From Plenodomus lindquistii (Eukaryota > Ascomycota > Dothideomycetes > Pleosporales > Leptosphaeriaceae): DNA of 64,000 nt. The first letter of the stretch is position 1. Each line of letters opens with the position of its first letter. Both the position numbers and the translations under genes were made by a program. The DNA lies in assembly GCA_025504975.1 (NCBI GenBank), contig JANUWI010000013.1, positions 62,001 to 126,000 on the forward strand, written 5' to 3'. The notes below the pieces were generated by a model that was not told the origin of the DNA, searched no databases, and saw only the letters and a program-made list of their open reading frames with translations. Shown piece after piece: positions 43,952 through 55,489 of this stretch.

Positions 43952-45544
43952 TCAAAACTCCCCTCCCCCACCCCCAAGCGCAGCAGCACCCCACACGCCC
44001 ACAAGCCCCCAAACACCAACTCTCCATCCCCTCCACAACCCATGCAAGCCCTGCCCCTTGACCGTCTTGAGCGGTCTCGCAAAACCCAGCGCCTTCGCAC
44101 TCGCCACTTTCGCCGCATTCGGTCCAATGACCGTAACCCCTTCGTCACGTGCAATATACCACATCGTCCCCACGACGCCCCTATACGTTCCCGGCTGCAC
44201 AATGGTCGTGAAACCTGTATCTTCTTCTTGGACATACATTGGGGATTTCTGGCGGCCGTGGGGGTGCGAGGGTAAGGTATTGTAACTTTCTGCCACACGC
44301 TGGGTTTCGTGCTCTGCTAGGACGGCGACTTGGCCTCTTCGCAGTACAGTTTCGAGGGGAAGGCGGACAAAAAGTTCGCCAATGGAGGCGGCGAATGTGC
44401 CGATGGAGTAGGTGGTGGGTGTGAGGATGGGGTCGATGCTGAGCATGCTTCGTAGGAAGAGGGGGGTGGAGGTGGAGATGAGGGTCGGTATGCATGCATG
44501 GAGTAGGGTTGCGGGGATGAGAGAAGAGGAGATGGTGAAGGAGGGTAACAGGGCAAGACAGGGGTATATTGAGCGGGGTTGCGAGGATATGGGTGAAACG
44601 ATGAGGCGGGTGCGGATGAGGTCCAAGGGAGCGAGGAGGGTGGCGGCGATTGCTGTGGCGGCGACTGCGACGCCGAGGGACGTGAGAGGCGAGGGAGAGT
44701 CGATGATGTCGAGGCCGCCTATGCTACTTGCTGAGCCGAGCAGGGTGGGGTCTGGCACGTTGAGGACGGCGGAGATGAGGCTGCGGAACCAGTTCTCGGT
44801 GGTTTTGAGCAGGAAGTTGTAGATGAAGGTGCTGTTTGTGGCTTTCCAGACTCCCCAGGCGGATTCCTTTTGCCAGAGCTGGCCGATGACTTCGAGGAGG
44901 GCGTCTGGGCGCTTGAGCTCGAGTTGCTTCACGGCGGAGGGTGGGGCACGGGTCGGTGTTGCTGATCGTGAGCGAGAGTGGGCATGTCGTCTTCGTTTTT
45001 GAGGCGAGCGTGATCGAGAGGGGGCGGGCGAGTAGGGCGATGGTGGAGCTTCGTTGAGGCGTGAAGTTGGTGCGGTCGATGTAAAGTAACTGGGCGAATC
45101 CTCGTCCGACTCTTCATCCGAGGGATAGTCGACATATTTGCCACTGGCAAAGCTTTCCGGCCGCTTGTGCCCCCATTCCTTGCCGTCTGCTGCTAGCCCC
45201 GGTATCTGGCTACTCGCTTCATGGACCTGCAATATCGTCTTGGCGACCTCGAAGGGCTGGGCCAGCAACACACTCGTGTAACTCCACAGCGCATGGTCCA
45301 GCAGTTTCTTGGCATGGCCGGCTACCGTGGGCGAGTCGTTTGTGAAGTAGGCATCGTAGTCGAGATCAGACAGAATGTCGCGTGCCTGGGTGCCAAAGCT
45401 GGGTTTGCTGCTGCTGCCCGAAGAGCGCACTGCCGGCGTTATCGACGAAGCCGTCTGGTTTTGCGGGACATCCGGCGGTAGGCCAATCGACGGCGGTATG
45501 TAGTACGGTCGCAGGGGATTCGGAGCGTCACGTGAAGTCGTCAT
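43952..45544 (-). CDS. UGO1: Ugo1-like mitochondrial outer-membrane fusion/carrier protein
   Basis: A single frame of 530 residues. The N-terminus MTTSRDAPNPLRPYYIPPSI and the ARDILSDLDYDAYF block are characteristic of fungal Ugo1. Three degenerate carrier signatures are visible: AQPFEVAKTI near residue 97, LAPLDLIRTRL in the middle, and RLPLETVLRR in the C-terminal third. A Ser/Arg-rich linker around residues 150-200 (SRSRSPQKRRR) separates the first and second repeats. The C-terminus, rich in Trp and Gly (LHGLWRGWRVGVWGL), matches the family. In yeast, Ugo1 bridges Fzo1 and Mgm1 in mitochondrial fusion, so that role is inferred here. No introns are apparent and the gene looks intact. It begins the conserved housekeeping block that runs to SRP54. 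Confidence 0.85.
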   Translation of the reverse strand: MTTSRDAPNPLRPYYIPPSIGLPPDVPQNQTASSITPAVRSSGSSSKPSFGTQARDILSDLDYDAYFTNDSPTVAGHAKKLLDHALWSYTSVLLAQPFEVAKTILQVHEASSQIPGLAADGKEWGHKRPESFASGKYVDYPSDEESDEDSPSYFTSTAPTSRLNEAPPSPYSPAPSRSRSPQKRRRHAHSRSRSATPTRAPPSAVKQLELKRPDALLEVIGQLWQKESAWGVWKATNSTFIYNFLLKTTENWFRSLISAVLNVPDPTLLGSASSIGGLDIIDSPSPLTSLGVAVAATAIAATLLAPLDLIRTRLIVSPISSQPRSIYPCLALLPSFTISSSLIPATLLHACIPTLISTSTPLFLRSMLSIDPILTPTTYSIGTFAASIGELFVRLPLETVLRRGQVAVLAEHETQRVAESYNTLPSHPHGRQKSPMYVQEEDTGFTTIVQPGTYRGVVGTMWYIARDEGVTVIGPNAAKVASAKALGFARPLKTVKGQGLHGLWRGWRVGVWGLVGVWGAAALGGGGGEF

Positions 45545-45593
45545 GGTGACTACGGTGTCCCTCTATAATCACGGTGGGGGACTACTATCAAGT

Positions 45594-45618
45594 GGAGAGA
45601 GAGAGAGAGAGAGAGAGA
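45594..45618. repeat. (GA)n microsatellite upstream of UGO1
   Basis: About twelve GA dinucleotides, about 50 bp upstream of the UGO1 start codon (CT repeats in the sense of that gene), in the region between the divergent UGO1 and ferredoxin genes. Pyrimidine tracts are common in fungal core promoters. Confidence 0.85.
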
Positions 45619-45891
45619 AAAAGGAACCCGAGAAAGTCGGCGTTGACGCATCTCGTACACAGAACAGTGACACGGCAGCAAACCAGCATGTTGGCGGGCC
45701 AGGCGGGTGGCCCGTGCCCGCCGTTGGCTCAATTGCGTCTCGACGTCTCACAGGCGTCGGAATAATCGACGACGTGCATTCGGCATTTTCGTGACGGTGC
45801 TGTGTACGTCTGCCCGCTCGCACCTGCGCCTTTTTCTCTCCTCACTCTCTCTCTTGCCAGTCATATACTATCTCTGGAGTCTTTAATCATA

Positions 45892-46571
45892 ATGGCGACT
45901 GCCCGCACGTGTTTCCATGCCCTGCGTCTGAAGGAATGCCTTGCGTCAAGAGGCGCATGCGCATTACCGAGCCGGCGCGCTTTTTCCAGTCGGTCGAGCA
46001 ATTGCATGTCCAATCGTGCAAGCAATAGTCGGGCGAGAATTGTACCAGCATCGTCGAGCGAAACATCCAGCATCATCACAGCAACCACCCCATCATGGCT
46101 GCGGCATCGGCGACACTTTTCCTCGACTCCCACATCCCGCCACGGCCATCTCGACCCCCCCAAACCTGGTGAAGAGTACATTTCCCCACCCTTCTCTATA
46201 CCATCTCAATGATTTAACAAGATTCTAGACGCCACATCACATTCATAGAAAAAGACGGCACCTCAAGCACCTTCACCGTAGCCGACGGCGACAACCTGCT
46301 CGACATTGCCCTCGCCAACGACATTGAAATGGAAGGCGCATGCGGCGGCTCCTGCGCCTGCTCCACATGCCACGTCATCGTCGAGGACGAGGCCCTGTAC
46401 GATAAAATACCAGAACCAGATGATGACGAAAACGACATGTTGGATTTGGCGTTTGGACTCACCGAGACGAGCCGGTTGGGGTGTCAGGTCAAGATGAGCA
46501 AGGAGTTGGATGGGCTGGTGGTGCGGCTGCCGAGTATGACGAGGAACCTGCAGGCTAGTGACTTCAAGTAG
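45892..46571 (+). CDS. YAH1: Mitochondrial [2Fe-2S] ferredoxin (adrenodoxin/Yah1 type)
   Basis: Two exons, 45892-46175 and 46229-46571, 208 residues. The N-terminal 90 or so residues are Arg/Ser/Ala-rich with few acids, a mitochondrial presequence ending around RHFSSTP. The mature domain has EKDGTSSTFTV, then the cluster ligands in GACGGSCACSTC (three of the four cysteines in CX5CX2C order) and the fourth in RLGCQVK. The DDEN...DLAFGLTETSR acidic patch is the partner-docking surface. The protein would transfer electrons in Fe-S cluster assembly and haem A synthesis in the matrix, as known for Yah1. The donor GTACAT at 46176 was chosen because GTGAAG upstream gives a stop after splicing. Confidence 0.92.
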
Positions 46572-46831
46572 GGGGATGGAGTGTGCACGGATAAAAAGGG
46601 TCCTTGGGGTGGTGGCATATTGTGTATGGTTGGAAAAAATAGGGTTGGATATGGGTTATCTAATGCACCCGCTGTATCATATATGCACTCCGCTTGCAAA
46701 AGAGATGGAGACTGGGAGACTCAATTGGGTGGCTAGATCATGTACAGTATGTGGTATCACGAATACATTGTATAACGACTCTTCTTTTATACGCCTGTAA
46801 CACCATGGATGCAGTCATTAGACGAAATCTT

Positions 46832-47890
46832 CTAAGCCTCAACACTGCCCTCCTTGGGCGCTTTGCCTCCAGTGATCATGTCGAGGAACCCTTGCTTGCT
46901 CATCTCCTTGACCATTTCCTCGCGCGTGCCCATGCCTACGTGCCCTCCCTCCTTGACCTGGCGCTCCGCCTCTTCACCCTTGACCTGAGCTGCTCGTACA
47001 GCATTGAAGAGCTTGATGACACCCTTTTGTGCTGTTCGTCGCAAGTCCTTCTCCTTGGCAGATGTTGTCGCTGTGCTGATGTTAGGGTCGTTTAGTCCCA
47101 GGACGTCCTTGACACGGCCTTTGTCTTGCGCTGCTTTCCTCTCTGCCACTACCTGTCTCCGTGCCTTCTCTGTCAACTTGCTGTCGGCGAGTTCGCGATT
47201 CGCCGTCGCGGCGTCCTTTGAGCGCGCCAAGATAGGCTCTGAGCGTTTTGTGGTTGTGAGCTTGGTGTTGAGAATTCTCGAAATGGACGTCGCAAAAGCT
47301 TCGGGATCGTTGCGCTTCTTCACTTTGCGGGCCGCCGCTGTGGAAGTTTCTGAGACTGACGATGCGTCCGAGTCTGAGTCGTTGATGTCGAACTCGTCGC
47401 CTTCAGGTTCAGAGTCTTCGGTGTCTGCGTCCTCGTCGTCGTCATCGCTTGGTAGTGGTGCTTCGTGGTCGACAGGCGCAGTCTTTTTTAATGCAGACTT
47501 GACAGGTATTTGCGCCTTGAATTTGGGTTCTGGCTTCTTCGGTTGTTCGACAAGGGCGGCGGCAGGCTCATCCTCGGTAGATGCTGCATCGTCGTTCTCG
47601 GCAGACTTTGCTGCAGCAGCAGCTTTTTGTTGCTCAATCTTGGCTTGCTTGCGCAATTGTTGTTTCGAGAGCTCTGGCTTCCCTGGCAGTGTCGCATTGA
47701 CACCTGTGGGCTGGAACTCTTCTTCTGGCTCCTCACTGCTTCCTCTTGCAGGCGCGTCTTTTGCGCCGCCTTCATCCTCGCTGGAACTGTGGTAGAACTT
47801 TTGCTTCTTGACCTTCTTCTTCTCCTTCTTGGGAACTTTGCCGCGCAACTGGTCCTCAGTCCGTCTTCGTTTCAGCGATGTGTTCACCAT
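46832..47890 (-). CDS. RRP15: Rrp15-like pre-60S ribosome biogenesis protein
   Basis: A single exon, 352 residues from the ATG at 47890. The N-terminus is a basic nuclear/nucleolar signal (LKRRRTEDQLRGKVPKKEKKK), followed by acidic Ser/Asp/Glu tracts (residues about 160-200). The Rrp15p domain begins at DPEAFATSISRILNTKL, followed by TKRSEPILARSK and ending with the RRTAQKGVIKLFNAVRAAQ helix and GFLDMITGG. It is known in yeast as a nucleolar factor needed for 27S pre-rRNA processing. The longer frame to 47968 starts upstream of the conserved N-terminus and is rejected. A large AT-rich element starts only 59 bp upstream of the start codon. Confidence 0.88.
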   Translation of the reverse strand: MVNTSLKRRRTEDQLRGKVPKKEKKKVKKQKFYHSSSEDEGGAKDAPARGSSEEPEEEFQPTGVNATLPGKPELSKQQLRKQAKIEQQKAAAAAKSAENDDAASTEDEPAAALVEQPKKPEPKFKAQIPVKSALKKTAPVDHEAPLPSDDDDEDADTEDSEPEGDEFDINDSDSDASSVSETSTAAARKVKKRNDPEAFATSISRILNTKLTTTKRSEPILARSKDAATANRELADSKLTEKARRQVVAERKAAQDKGRVKDVLGLNDPNISTATTSAKEKDLRRTAQKGVIKLFNAVRAAQVKGEEAERQVKEGGHVGMGTREEMVKEMSKQGFLDMITGGKAPKEGSVEA

Positions 47891-47948
47891 TGTGGCTGTA
47901 GTGTCGATATATAGTCGCGTACGTGTGGTGAAATGTCGAATGTGCATA

Positions 47949-50900
47949 CAGTTAACCCGACCACTCATTTTGTTGAGCCCACCAATGAAATTAGCGCGGG
48001 TCCAAGCGCGTTGGTGTGGTTACAGATGAGATGGTGGGGTTAGAAGGGCGTTGGTCAGGTTGGTCGGGTTACCACTATAAGTAGCTAGGCTACTAACCAG
48101 GAACACTAAAACCTTTCCCCCCCCTGTATTTATCCTGTAATTAGGCTAACCTTAACCAGCTTCTAACCTATTTTTAACTAGTTCCTATTACTATAAACAA
48201 TGTTAATATATTAGACAATAAAACTAATAATAAAATAAACCCTCCTATAGATTAAGTACCTATAGATTAGAATAAAAGATAGTTAGAGGCAGAAGAGAGT
48301 AACAATAATAAAGTAAGACACTTATTACAGTCTTAACGTGTTCTTATTCTATTCTAGATATTATATCTTCTAGTTACCTTACTTATAAGTAGAGTAAATT
48401 TACTACTTACAACAACTACAATTAGCTACGTTGCTCTCCTCCTAGAGTATCTAAGAACAAGCTAAACTAGCTATACGTACTACGTTCATATTAATCCAAT
48501 ATATAATAGTTCTAAATAAGTGCTCTAGAACACGCTTAAAATAAATTAACGTCTATATTAAGTTATAATTAGGTTAAAAATATATCTTTAACAACACAGT
48601 TCTAATACTGCTGTAAAAAAATAGGGCTGTCTAAACGCACTACATCTCTATTTATAGAGACTGTAGCCTTCTAGTATAGGTACTCGTGTACAGGGATTAA
48701 ATATTATAAATACCTTAATAACAGGTTAGCAATACTTTCCTATACATTTATAAACAAACAACTGTAGAATTAGATATAGAGCGTAAAGATAAACTTATAT
48801 TGCTTAGAATTAGATCTAAGCTAATAAAAGGCTCTAGCGTAAGTAGAGGGCTTGTTTACAACATATTTTTAATCTATCTATATTGTGTTTACATTGTATT
48901 AATAGCTTTATCTTATATAGTCGTTTGCTAATATTGCCTTACTAGCATCTATTAAGCATCTCTCTATTATTTCTGTAATAGAACTGCCTACGTCGTTGCA
49001 AATCCTAACTATAGACTAGTTTTTAGAGTAATAAAGCACAAAGTACGTTTATTACATCTATAACAGAATTTTAACCTAATCTAAACCTGTTAGCAGGATA
49101 TTTCCAGCACTACACAATGGTATATTAGCTGCGCGGGTTAGAATTACTAGACCTGCGTTAAAAGCTATTTCTTTTAGTTTATTAGTAATAATATTAATAA
49201 AAACTACCTATAGTTTCTATTTATAAATAGGCTTAGTTAACAGTCTAAGCAGGCTAACGTGTGTAGTAATATCTTTAGTATAAAAACTAAGTTTATAGAA
49301 TATAGTATATATTATTATTCCTATTCTATTTAGAACTAGTTTGTAACCTATTCTAGATACAAACCACCTACAAGGTAAAGGAACGCTTTAACAAGTAATA
49401 TATAGAGTAAAGTTTAATATTATTATACCTCTAGATATTTCTTCTACCCTATATTATTTATTTACGTCTATAGAGGTTTATTTACACCCCCTCCTGCTAC
49501 CTATAAAAACACTAGTACGCTTTATAGAGGAGATAATATCTTTTATTAGGCGCGTAAATAATCTAGGAATAACAGTTAGTTAGTAGCATATTTCTAACCT
49601 GTTTTTAACTATCTAATAATATATTAGCATCCTTTCTAAAATTACTATTCTTAGAAGAACTTTGCAAGAAATATAACAAGCCTTCCTTCTAGCAAATCCA
49701 CGCCTCCTTTAGTAATATAGACAAACTAGCTGCAATAATCTACTATTAGAAGCTACTTATATTCCTATTTAGACAGGATACTGCTAGCGTTAAATTTAAA
49801 TTTAAAAAATAGCTAGGTAAACTAGAACAGGTACAGAACTACTTATAAATATAATAGAGACATAATACTAATATAATTATAAGTATATCTAAAAAATATA
49901 CAAGCACTAGCTTAGTGTAATTATGCTCTATATACTAAAGAAACAAGCTACTATATTTAGTAGTTTTAATACCTTCTAAGTTAACCTCTTCTTTAAACGT
50001 GTAGACTTTAAATTCTATAAGATTCTATTTACGTATTTTAACAAATAACATAGAAAGCGTATGTTAACACGCTCTAAACCTGTTCTTATTATAATACTAA
50101 CCTGTTTAGTTATAATACTTATTTAGATCTTTATTAACTCTAACTAGACCTAAACATATTATAAATACTTTTATATGCTGTTTAGAATAATTAAAAAGCT
50201 TACTAGCTTAGCTATACGCTAGAAATATTTACATAATAATAGAATAATTAGCGTAACAGTTAATATAGATGGTAAACAGATAACTAGTATATTCTAAACA
50301 TATTCTAAAGCTGTTACTAACCTATTTACAAAGGCTTAGAAAGTACTTGCGTAATATTAATTCTAATAAGCGTCTATAGTAATAGTAACTATAGAACACT
50401 ATTAAGTTTTATAAAGCACACTTCCTACGTAGTATTACAGCTGCTACTAGCTCTACACATACTATAGTAGACTTTATACAATTACAGATAAAAGGTTTAC
50501 TAACAAGCTAATTATATAAAGAGTATATTATACTATATTAAGGACTTATTAATAAGGTGTTCTTAACCTATTTTACACCTATTCTAATCCTGCTTAGAGC
50601 ACAAATTACTAACTGTTAGCAATTAGGCAAGGCATAAATTTAATAAAGTTATTACAGCTAGCCTAAATAAAAATATTACTTTTATACCGCTTAGTAATTA
50701 GAAGCAGTTAGAAACTACTTCTAATTATATTAAACAGGCTGCTAAGAAGGGTTACTCTTTTAGAAAAAGGAAACACCTACTTGCTACTATTTTTAGGTTT
50801 ATAATACCTAGAGAATATAATATAAACAACCTGCTAACACGTTTAGCAGGCGTTAAATAGACTAAAAGAATATTAACTAGTAGGCAGCTTAAAATAAGCA

Positions 50901-52947
50901 TAATATATAACACAGTTAAAAATCTACTAATTAGATTACCTAATATAATACGTCTATAGCAAGGCAAAGTAGGTGCTTACTAGCGTGTTCCTATTATATT
51001 ATTAACCTGTTTAGAACGTAAGCGCGTCGCATTAAAAGAGGAATCTAATAACAACAATAAGTCTAGTAGTAAAAGAGGGGATAGAGTCCTATACAAGGCT
51101 AGATCTTCTAGTCTAGTACCTACTAGACTATTTTTAAAGTAATAACAGCAATCTACGCAAAGATTATCGCTACTAGCGCTATTAGTGTTAAATTAAACAT
51201 CTTTAATTTTATCTATAATAGGTTTTTAACCTATTATTATAGTAATATAAATAGTATTCTATTAGCCTACAGTAGCAAGACAAGTTCTTTAGCAACACCC
51301 TAAAGATTAGGCAATTAATAAGGGTATAAAAAAATAAAAAGAGCTAGCTTTTATAGAAAAGATAGAACTTAAAAACAAAGTATTAAAATTGCAGAACAGG
51401 ATATTAGCAAAGCAACTAGAGGATTAGACAGGTTAGAAACAGGTTAGGAACCTGTTTATAACAGCATATATTACCTAACTTAGACTATCTCTTTAAAAAT
51501 TTCTATAAACTATTATCTATTACTAAAAACAGCTACTACTACCTAAACTAGTCCTTAACCTATTCTTATATGCCTCTAATATTAATTAATCTATTAAACA
51601 GCCCTTTAACCTGTTCCTATTATGTTTAGAACTACTCCCTATTATTATCTTCTTTAATAGGCAGGTCCTCTTCACCGCTATCCTCTAGAGTAGCGGGGTA
51701 GAACTTCTTCTAACTTTTAAAGTAATTATTAGACAAACATCCTTTACTCTAGTAGCAGCCTCCTAAGTTTTTTATATATTCTAAACATATTAGAATTAGG
51801 TTAACATTACGTTTATATTAGGTTATATACTTTTATCTACAGCATAGAAGTTGCATAGAACTTAACTACTATATTTTATAAGCTTCTCCTCTATCTTATT
51901 AAAGTTTAGCTGCATTATGTTAGCAACTAGTCTAGAATAGGTTTAGAAAAGGTTTAGACTTTATTCTGCTTAGTAAAAATCTTCTACTTAGAGTTTTTAC
52001 CTCTAGGTAATTTAATCTTGCTACTTAACACCTTGCTACTTAATACTTTAGGTGCCGCAGGAGCCTTAGAAGTCCTAGGTGTCCTTTTAGTCGCAAGTGT
52101 ATTAAAGATATAGGGCAGGGGGGAGGAGGCAGGTTAAAAATATGTTAAAATTAACTCTAAAATAGTCTAAAATCTACCTACAGCTTTATTTTACTTCTAG
52201 AGCTTAATATACTATACTAAAAATAGGTTAGCAACATATTCTAAATAGCATTTTACCTTTAGAGAAAGTTCTAGGGCTATTCTAAATAGGTTAAGAACAG
52301 GTTTATATACCTTTAGCCTTATTAACACGCGCTATACTAGAATTGCCCTAGACATTGCTAGCGGCGAGCTTAATAGTAGAGTAGTACTTTTTAATATAAT
52401 TACTAAATCTGCCTTTCTCTAAAAACTACTTCTAAACAGGTTAAAAACATGTTAGTAACTAGTTAGAAAACTTTTAGTTATTCTAAAAATATGTTTAGAA
52501 TAGGTTAGAAGAGGGATACTACTTACTATACACAACTTAGCCTTTTTACTATTATTCTCTAGAATAACCTTTGCGCGATAGTACTATTTGCCTAACACAA
52601 GCTAATTACTAGGCTAGTGCTAATTAGAACAGGTTAAAAATATGTTTAGAATAGCTTTTTTTTTACTTTTAAGGCAGGCAAGTCGTGCACCTTACTATTA
52701 CAGTCTTGGTAGTACTAGTACGCGGTCTATATATATTAGAACTTATTTTTAGATAAATATAGAGGTCTTACACTAGAACTAAGTGCTGCGCTTATTATAG
52801 AAGTAGTTAAAAGCGTGTTATAGGTAGGTTGTTAATGGGTTAGTGGGGTTAGGTAGTAGAAAATTTGAGGTTGGTAGGGTTACTCTTCGGTTGGTGGGCT
52901 TATCTAATCGTTGGTGGGGCTTGGCAAAACAGTGGTCGGGTTAACTG
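47949..52947. mobile_element. 5-kb AT-rich element with terminal inverted repeats between RRP15 and SRP54
   Basis: The left end reads CAGTTAACCCGACCACTCAT and the right end, inverted, CAGTTAACCCGACCACTGTT; AGCCCACCAA-like words follow in both arms. The perfectly shared part is 17 bp, CAGTTAACCCGACCACT. TTAA near each end could be a target duplication with TIRs beginning CCCGACCAC (piggyBac/Kolobok-like). A CAG terminus would instead suggest hAT, but no 8-bp duplication is visible. The body is AT-rich with no open frame longer than about 70 codons. A Lys/Arg-rich stretch readable on the minus strand at about 52.0-52.1 kb may be a protein relic. It separates two housekeeping genes transcribed away from each other. 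Confidence 0.65.
48130..52830. repeat. Dispersed 11-12 bp iterons (ACAGGTTAGAA family) across the 5-kb element
   Basis: At least twenty near-copies of a short word, ACAGGTTA/TAACCTGT with variants ATAGGTT and ACATGTT, are scattered through the element, often as pairs about 12 bp apart. Examples lie near 48168, 49084, 49600, 50069, 50092, 51003, 51430-51465, 51606, 51945, 52223, 52290, 52440, 52500 and 52627. Left of about 51.4 kb most read TAACCTGTT; from there to the right most read AACAGGTTA, so the array is roughly inverted about that point. Exceptions occur near 48721 and 49825. Confidence 0.65.
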
Positions 52948-53172
52948 CGGCCACATGTCGAATCGCAGTCGCAAAAAAAAGTTCAGGCGCGGTCGGCGAT
53001 TCAGTCCACCACCGACGGCAGGCCAGCCAATCAGCCGACGCCCAGCATGTCGCCGCCGCGCAACCCCACCCTTCACCAGTTCCCCCACAGAACACCAACG
53101 CCGGCGCATCACCACCACCAAAGGAACACCCGCCCTCCACCCACCTCCACCTCAACACCAACAACCGCCGCC

Positions 53173-54844
53173 ATGGTGCTCCAAGATCTCGGGCGGCGCA
53201 TCAATGCCGCCGTCTCTGACCTTACGAGGTCGCCCAACCTCGACGAGAAGGTGCGAACACATTAGTATAAGAGCCTCATACAGCGGCCACGGCTAATCAG
53301 CGCAGGCGTTCGAGGCCATGGTCAAGGAAATCTCAAACGCCCTTGTTGAAGCCGATGTCAACGTCAAACTCGTCATGAACCTGCGCCAGTCCATTAAGCG
53401 CACCGTCGACTTCAAGCACCTTGCCCCCGGCGTCAACAAGAAGCGCCTCATCCAAAAGGCCGTCTTCGATGAGCTTGTCAAGCTCGTCGACCCACACGCC
53501 GAGCCCTTCAAGCCGCGCAAGGGAAAGAGCAACGTCATCATGTTTGTTGGCCTGCAGGGTGCGGGTAAGACGACGACGTGTACAAAGCTGGCGCGCTGGT
53601 ACCAGGCACGGGGCTTCAAGGCGTGCTTGGTCTGCGCCGATACTTTCCGTGCTGGTGCCTTTGATCAGTTGAAGCAGAATGCGACCAAGGCGAAGATTCC
53701 ATACTACGGTAGTCATACACAGACAGATCCCGTCGTCGTGGCCGCCGAGGGTGTAGAGAAGTTCAAAAAGGAGCGCTTCGAGATCATCATTGTTGACACA
53801 TCAGGTCGTCACAGGCAAGAGAAGGATCTTTTTGACGAAATGGTGCAGATTCAGAACGCAGTACAGCCCGACCAGACCATCATGGTCCTTGACGGAACCA
53901 TTGGTCAAGCCGCAGAGTCGCAAGCAAGAGCGTTCAAAGAGGCCGCAGACTTTGGAGCCATCGTTATCACCAAGACTGATGGTGCAGCCGCAGGTGGTGG
54001 TGCTATCTCCGCCGTTGCAGCAACACACACCCCCATCGTCTTCATCGGTAACGGAGAGCACATGCTAGATCTCGAACGCTTCGCGCCACAGGCTTTCGTC
54101 TCAAAACTGCTGGGTATGGGCGATGTACAAGGTCTCGTTGAGCACGTTCAATCGCTCAAACTCGATCAAAAGGACACCATGAAGCACATCACACAGGGCA
54201 TCTTCACCATCAAGGATCTCCGGGACCAATTGTCGAATATCATGAAGATGGGTCCCTTGTCGAAAATGGCGGGCATGATTCCCGGTCTGAGCAATATGAT
54301 GGGTGGCATGGACGACGAAGAAGGTGGCACCAAGCTCAAGCGCATGATCTACATTTGCGACAGCATGACCGAGAAAGAGCTCGAGTCTGATGGCAAGATG
54401 TTCATCGATCAACCAACACGTATGACACGGATAGCCCGTGGTTCCGGCACTTCAGTCCGCGAAGTCGAGGAACTACTCACACAACACCGGATGATGGCCG
54501 GTATGGCAAAGAAGATGAAGGGCGGAATGGCCAATATGCAAAAAGCACAAGGTGCCATGGGCGGTGGAAATAAGCAACAACAAATGGCCGCCATGCAAAA
54601 GCGCATGGCGAGCATGGGAGGAGCGAACGGCATGGGTGGTGGAGGCGGCGGGATGCCAGATATTGGTGCGATGATGAAGATGCTGGGTGGTGGTGGCCGG
54701 GGCGGTGGAGGTGGCATGCCAGACATGTCAGCGCTCGGTGGTATGGGCGGCATGGGCGGCATGGATATGGGTGCCATGATGAAGATGATGGGCGGTATGG
54801 GCGGTATGGGTGGCGGGGCGCCACCACCAAAGGGGCGAAGGTGA
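53173..54844 (+). CDS. SRP54: Signal recognition particle subunit SRP54 (GTPase)
   Basis: Two exons, 53173-53250 and 53306-54844, 538 residues. The N domain starts MVLQDLGRRINAAVSDL; the intron follows LDEK and joins AFEAMVKEISNALVEADVNV. The GTPase domain has G1 GLQGAGKTTT (about residue 108), DTFRAGAFDQLKQNA, G3 DTSGRHRQE and G4 TKTDG. The M domain has GMIPGLSNMMGG, the MTRIARGSGTS signal-binding helix and a very long Gly/Met-rich tail with many GGM repeats, typical of filamentous ascomycetes. It binds signal sequences and 7S RNA in the cytosol and docks at the ER. Intact. Its upstream region is occupied by the AT-rich element, whose right end lies about 225 bp before the start codon. Confidence 0.96.
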
Positions 54845-55489
54845 AGTAGTCTTGAAACTCATGGACTTGAATTTGGACTTGGAGTGGTATCTTGGGTTTG
54901 TGCGTTTTGATGCATAGCCGTGGCGTTTTGGGGCCTGAATGGACTGTACCATTATCAGGAAAATACCTAGGTATCCGTGTCTGTCATGCAAAGTCTGACG
55001 ACCGACACTATTCTAAAGCAAATGCAAGTCGACGATTTTGATTGATCGCATCCAAGGGCGGCTTCAGTGAATCGTTGATACTGGTCTTGCGCTTAGCGAC
55101 CACGTGCTCGTTTGATGGCAGTAATGGAAGTACGCGCTGCATTTAAGCCGATACACATGAATTTGGTGAGCCGAGATTCAGGCACTGACTTTGTGAAAAT
55201 TTGCGGCTTTTTTTATGGGGCACATTCTTCTCGCGCTTCATGGCGCTTCAAACACAGGGTAACATACTAACTCCGCAAGCTTGCAAGCAGGCTACGCGTA
55301 GACGTAGTAAAGGAGCGTCATTGATACGACACTAAGTAACGAAGGTAAGGTGATCATAGGAAGAAATAGACAGCATTATACCCCCATGTGTATTTGACTT
55401 AGAGTGAGATCAGAACTTTCCCTTTCTTTTCCATCCAGATCAACTCCATGCAACCTTCACGCTTGCGACAACGTGCCTTGAGCTTTGTG
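54845..55489. other. Intergenic right of SRP54
   Basis: Contains the SRP54 3' UTR and sequence with no gene, RNA or repeat that I recognise. Confidence 0.4.

Noticed and set aside
43826..44275. 149-codon plus-strand gene with a TATA-like box
   Set aside because: It lies antisense to the conserved C-terminus of UGO1 and is Pro/Ser low-complexity.
47004..47795. 263-codon open frame antisense to RRP15
   Set aside because: It is a shadow of the Ser/Asp/Glu-rich coding sequence on the other strand, with no domain of its own.
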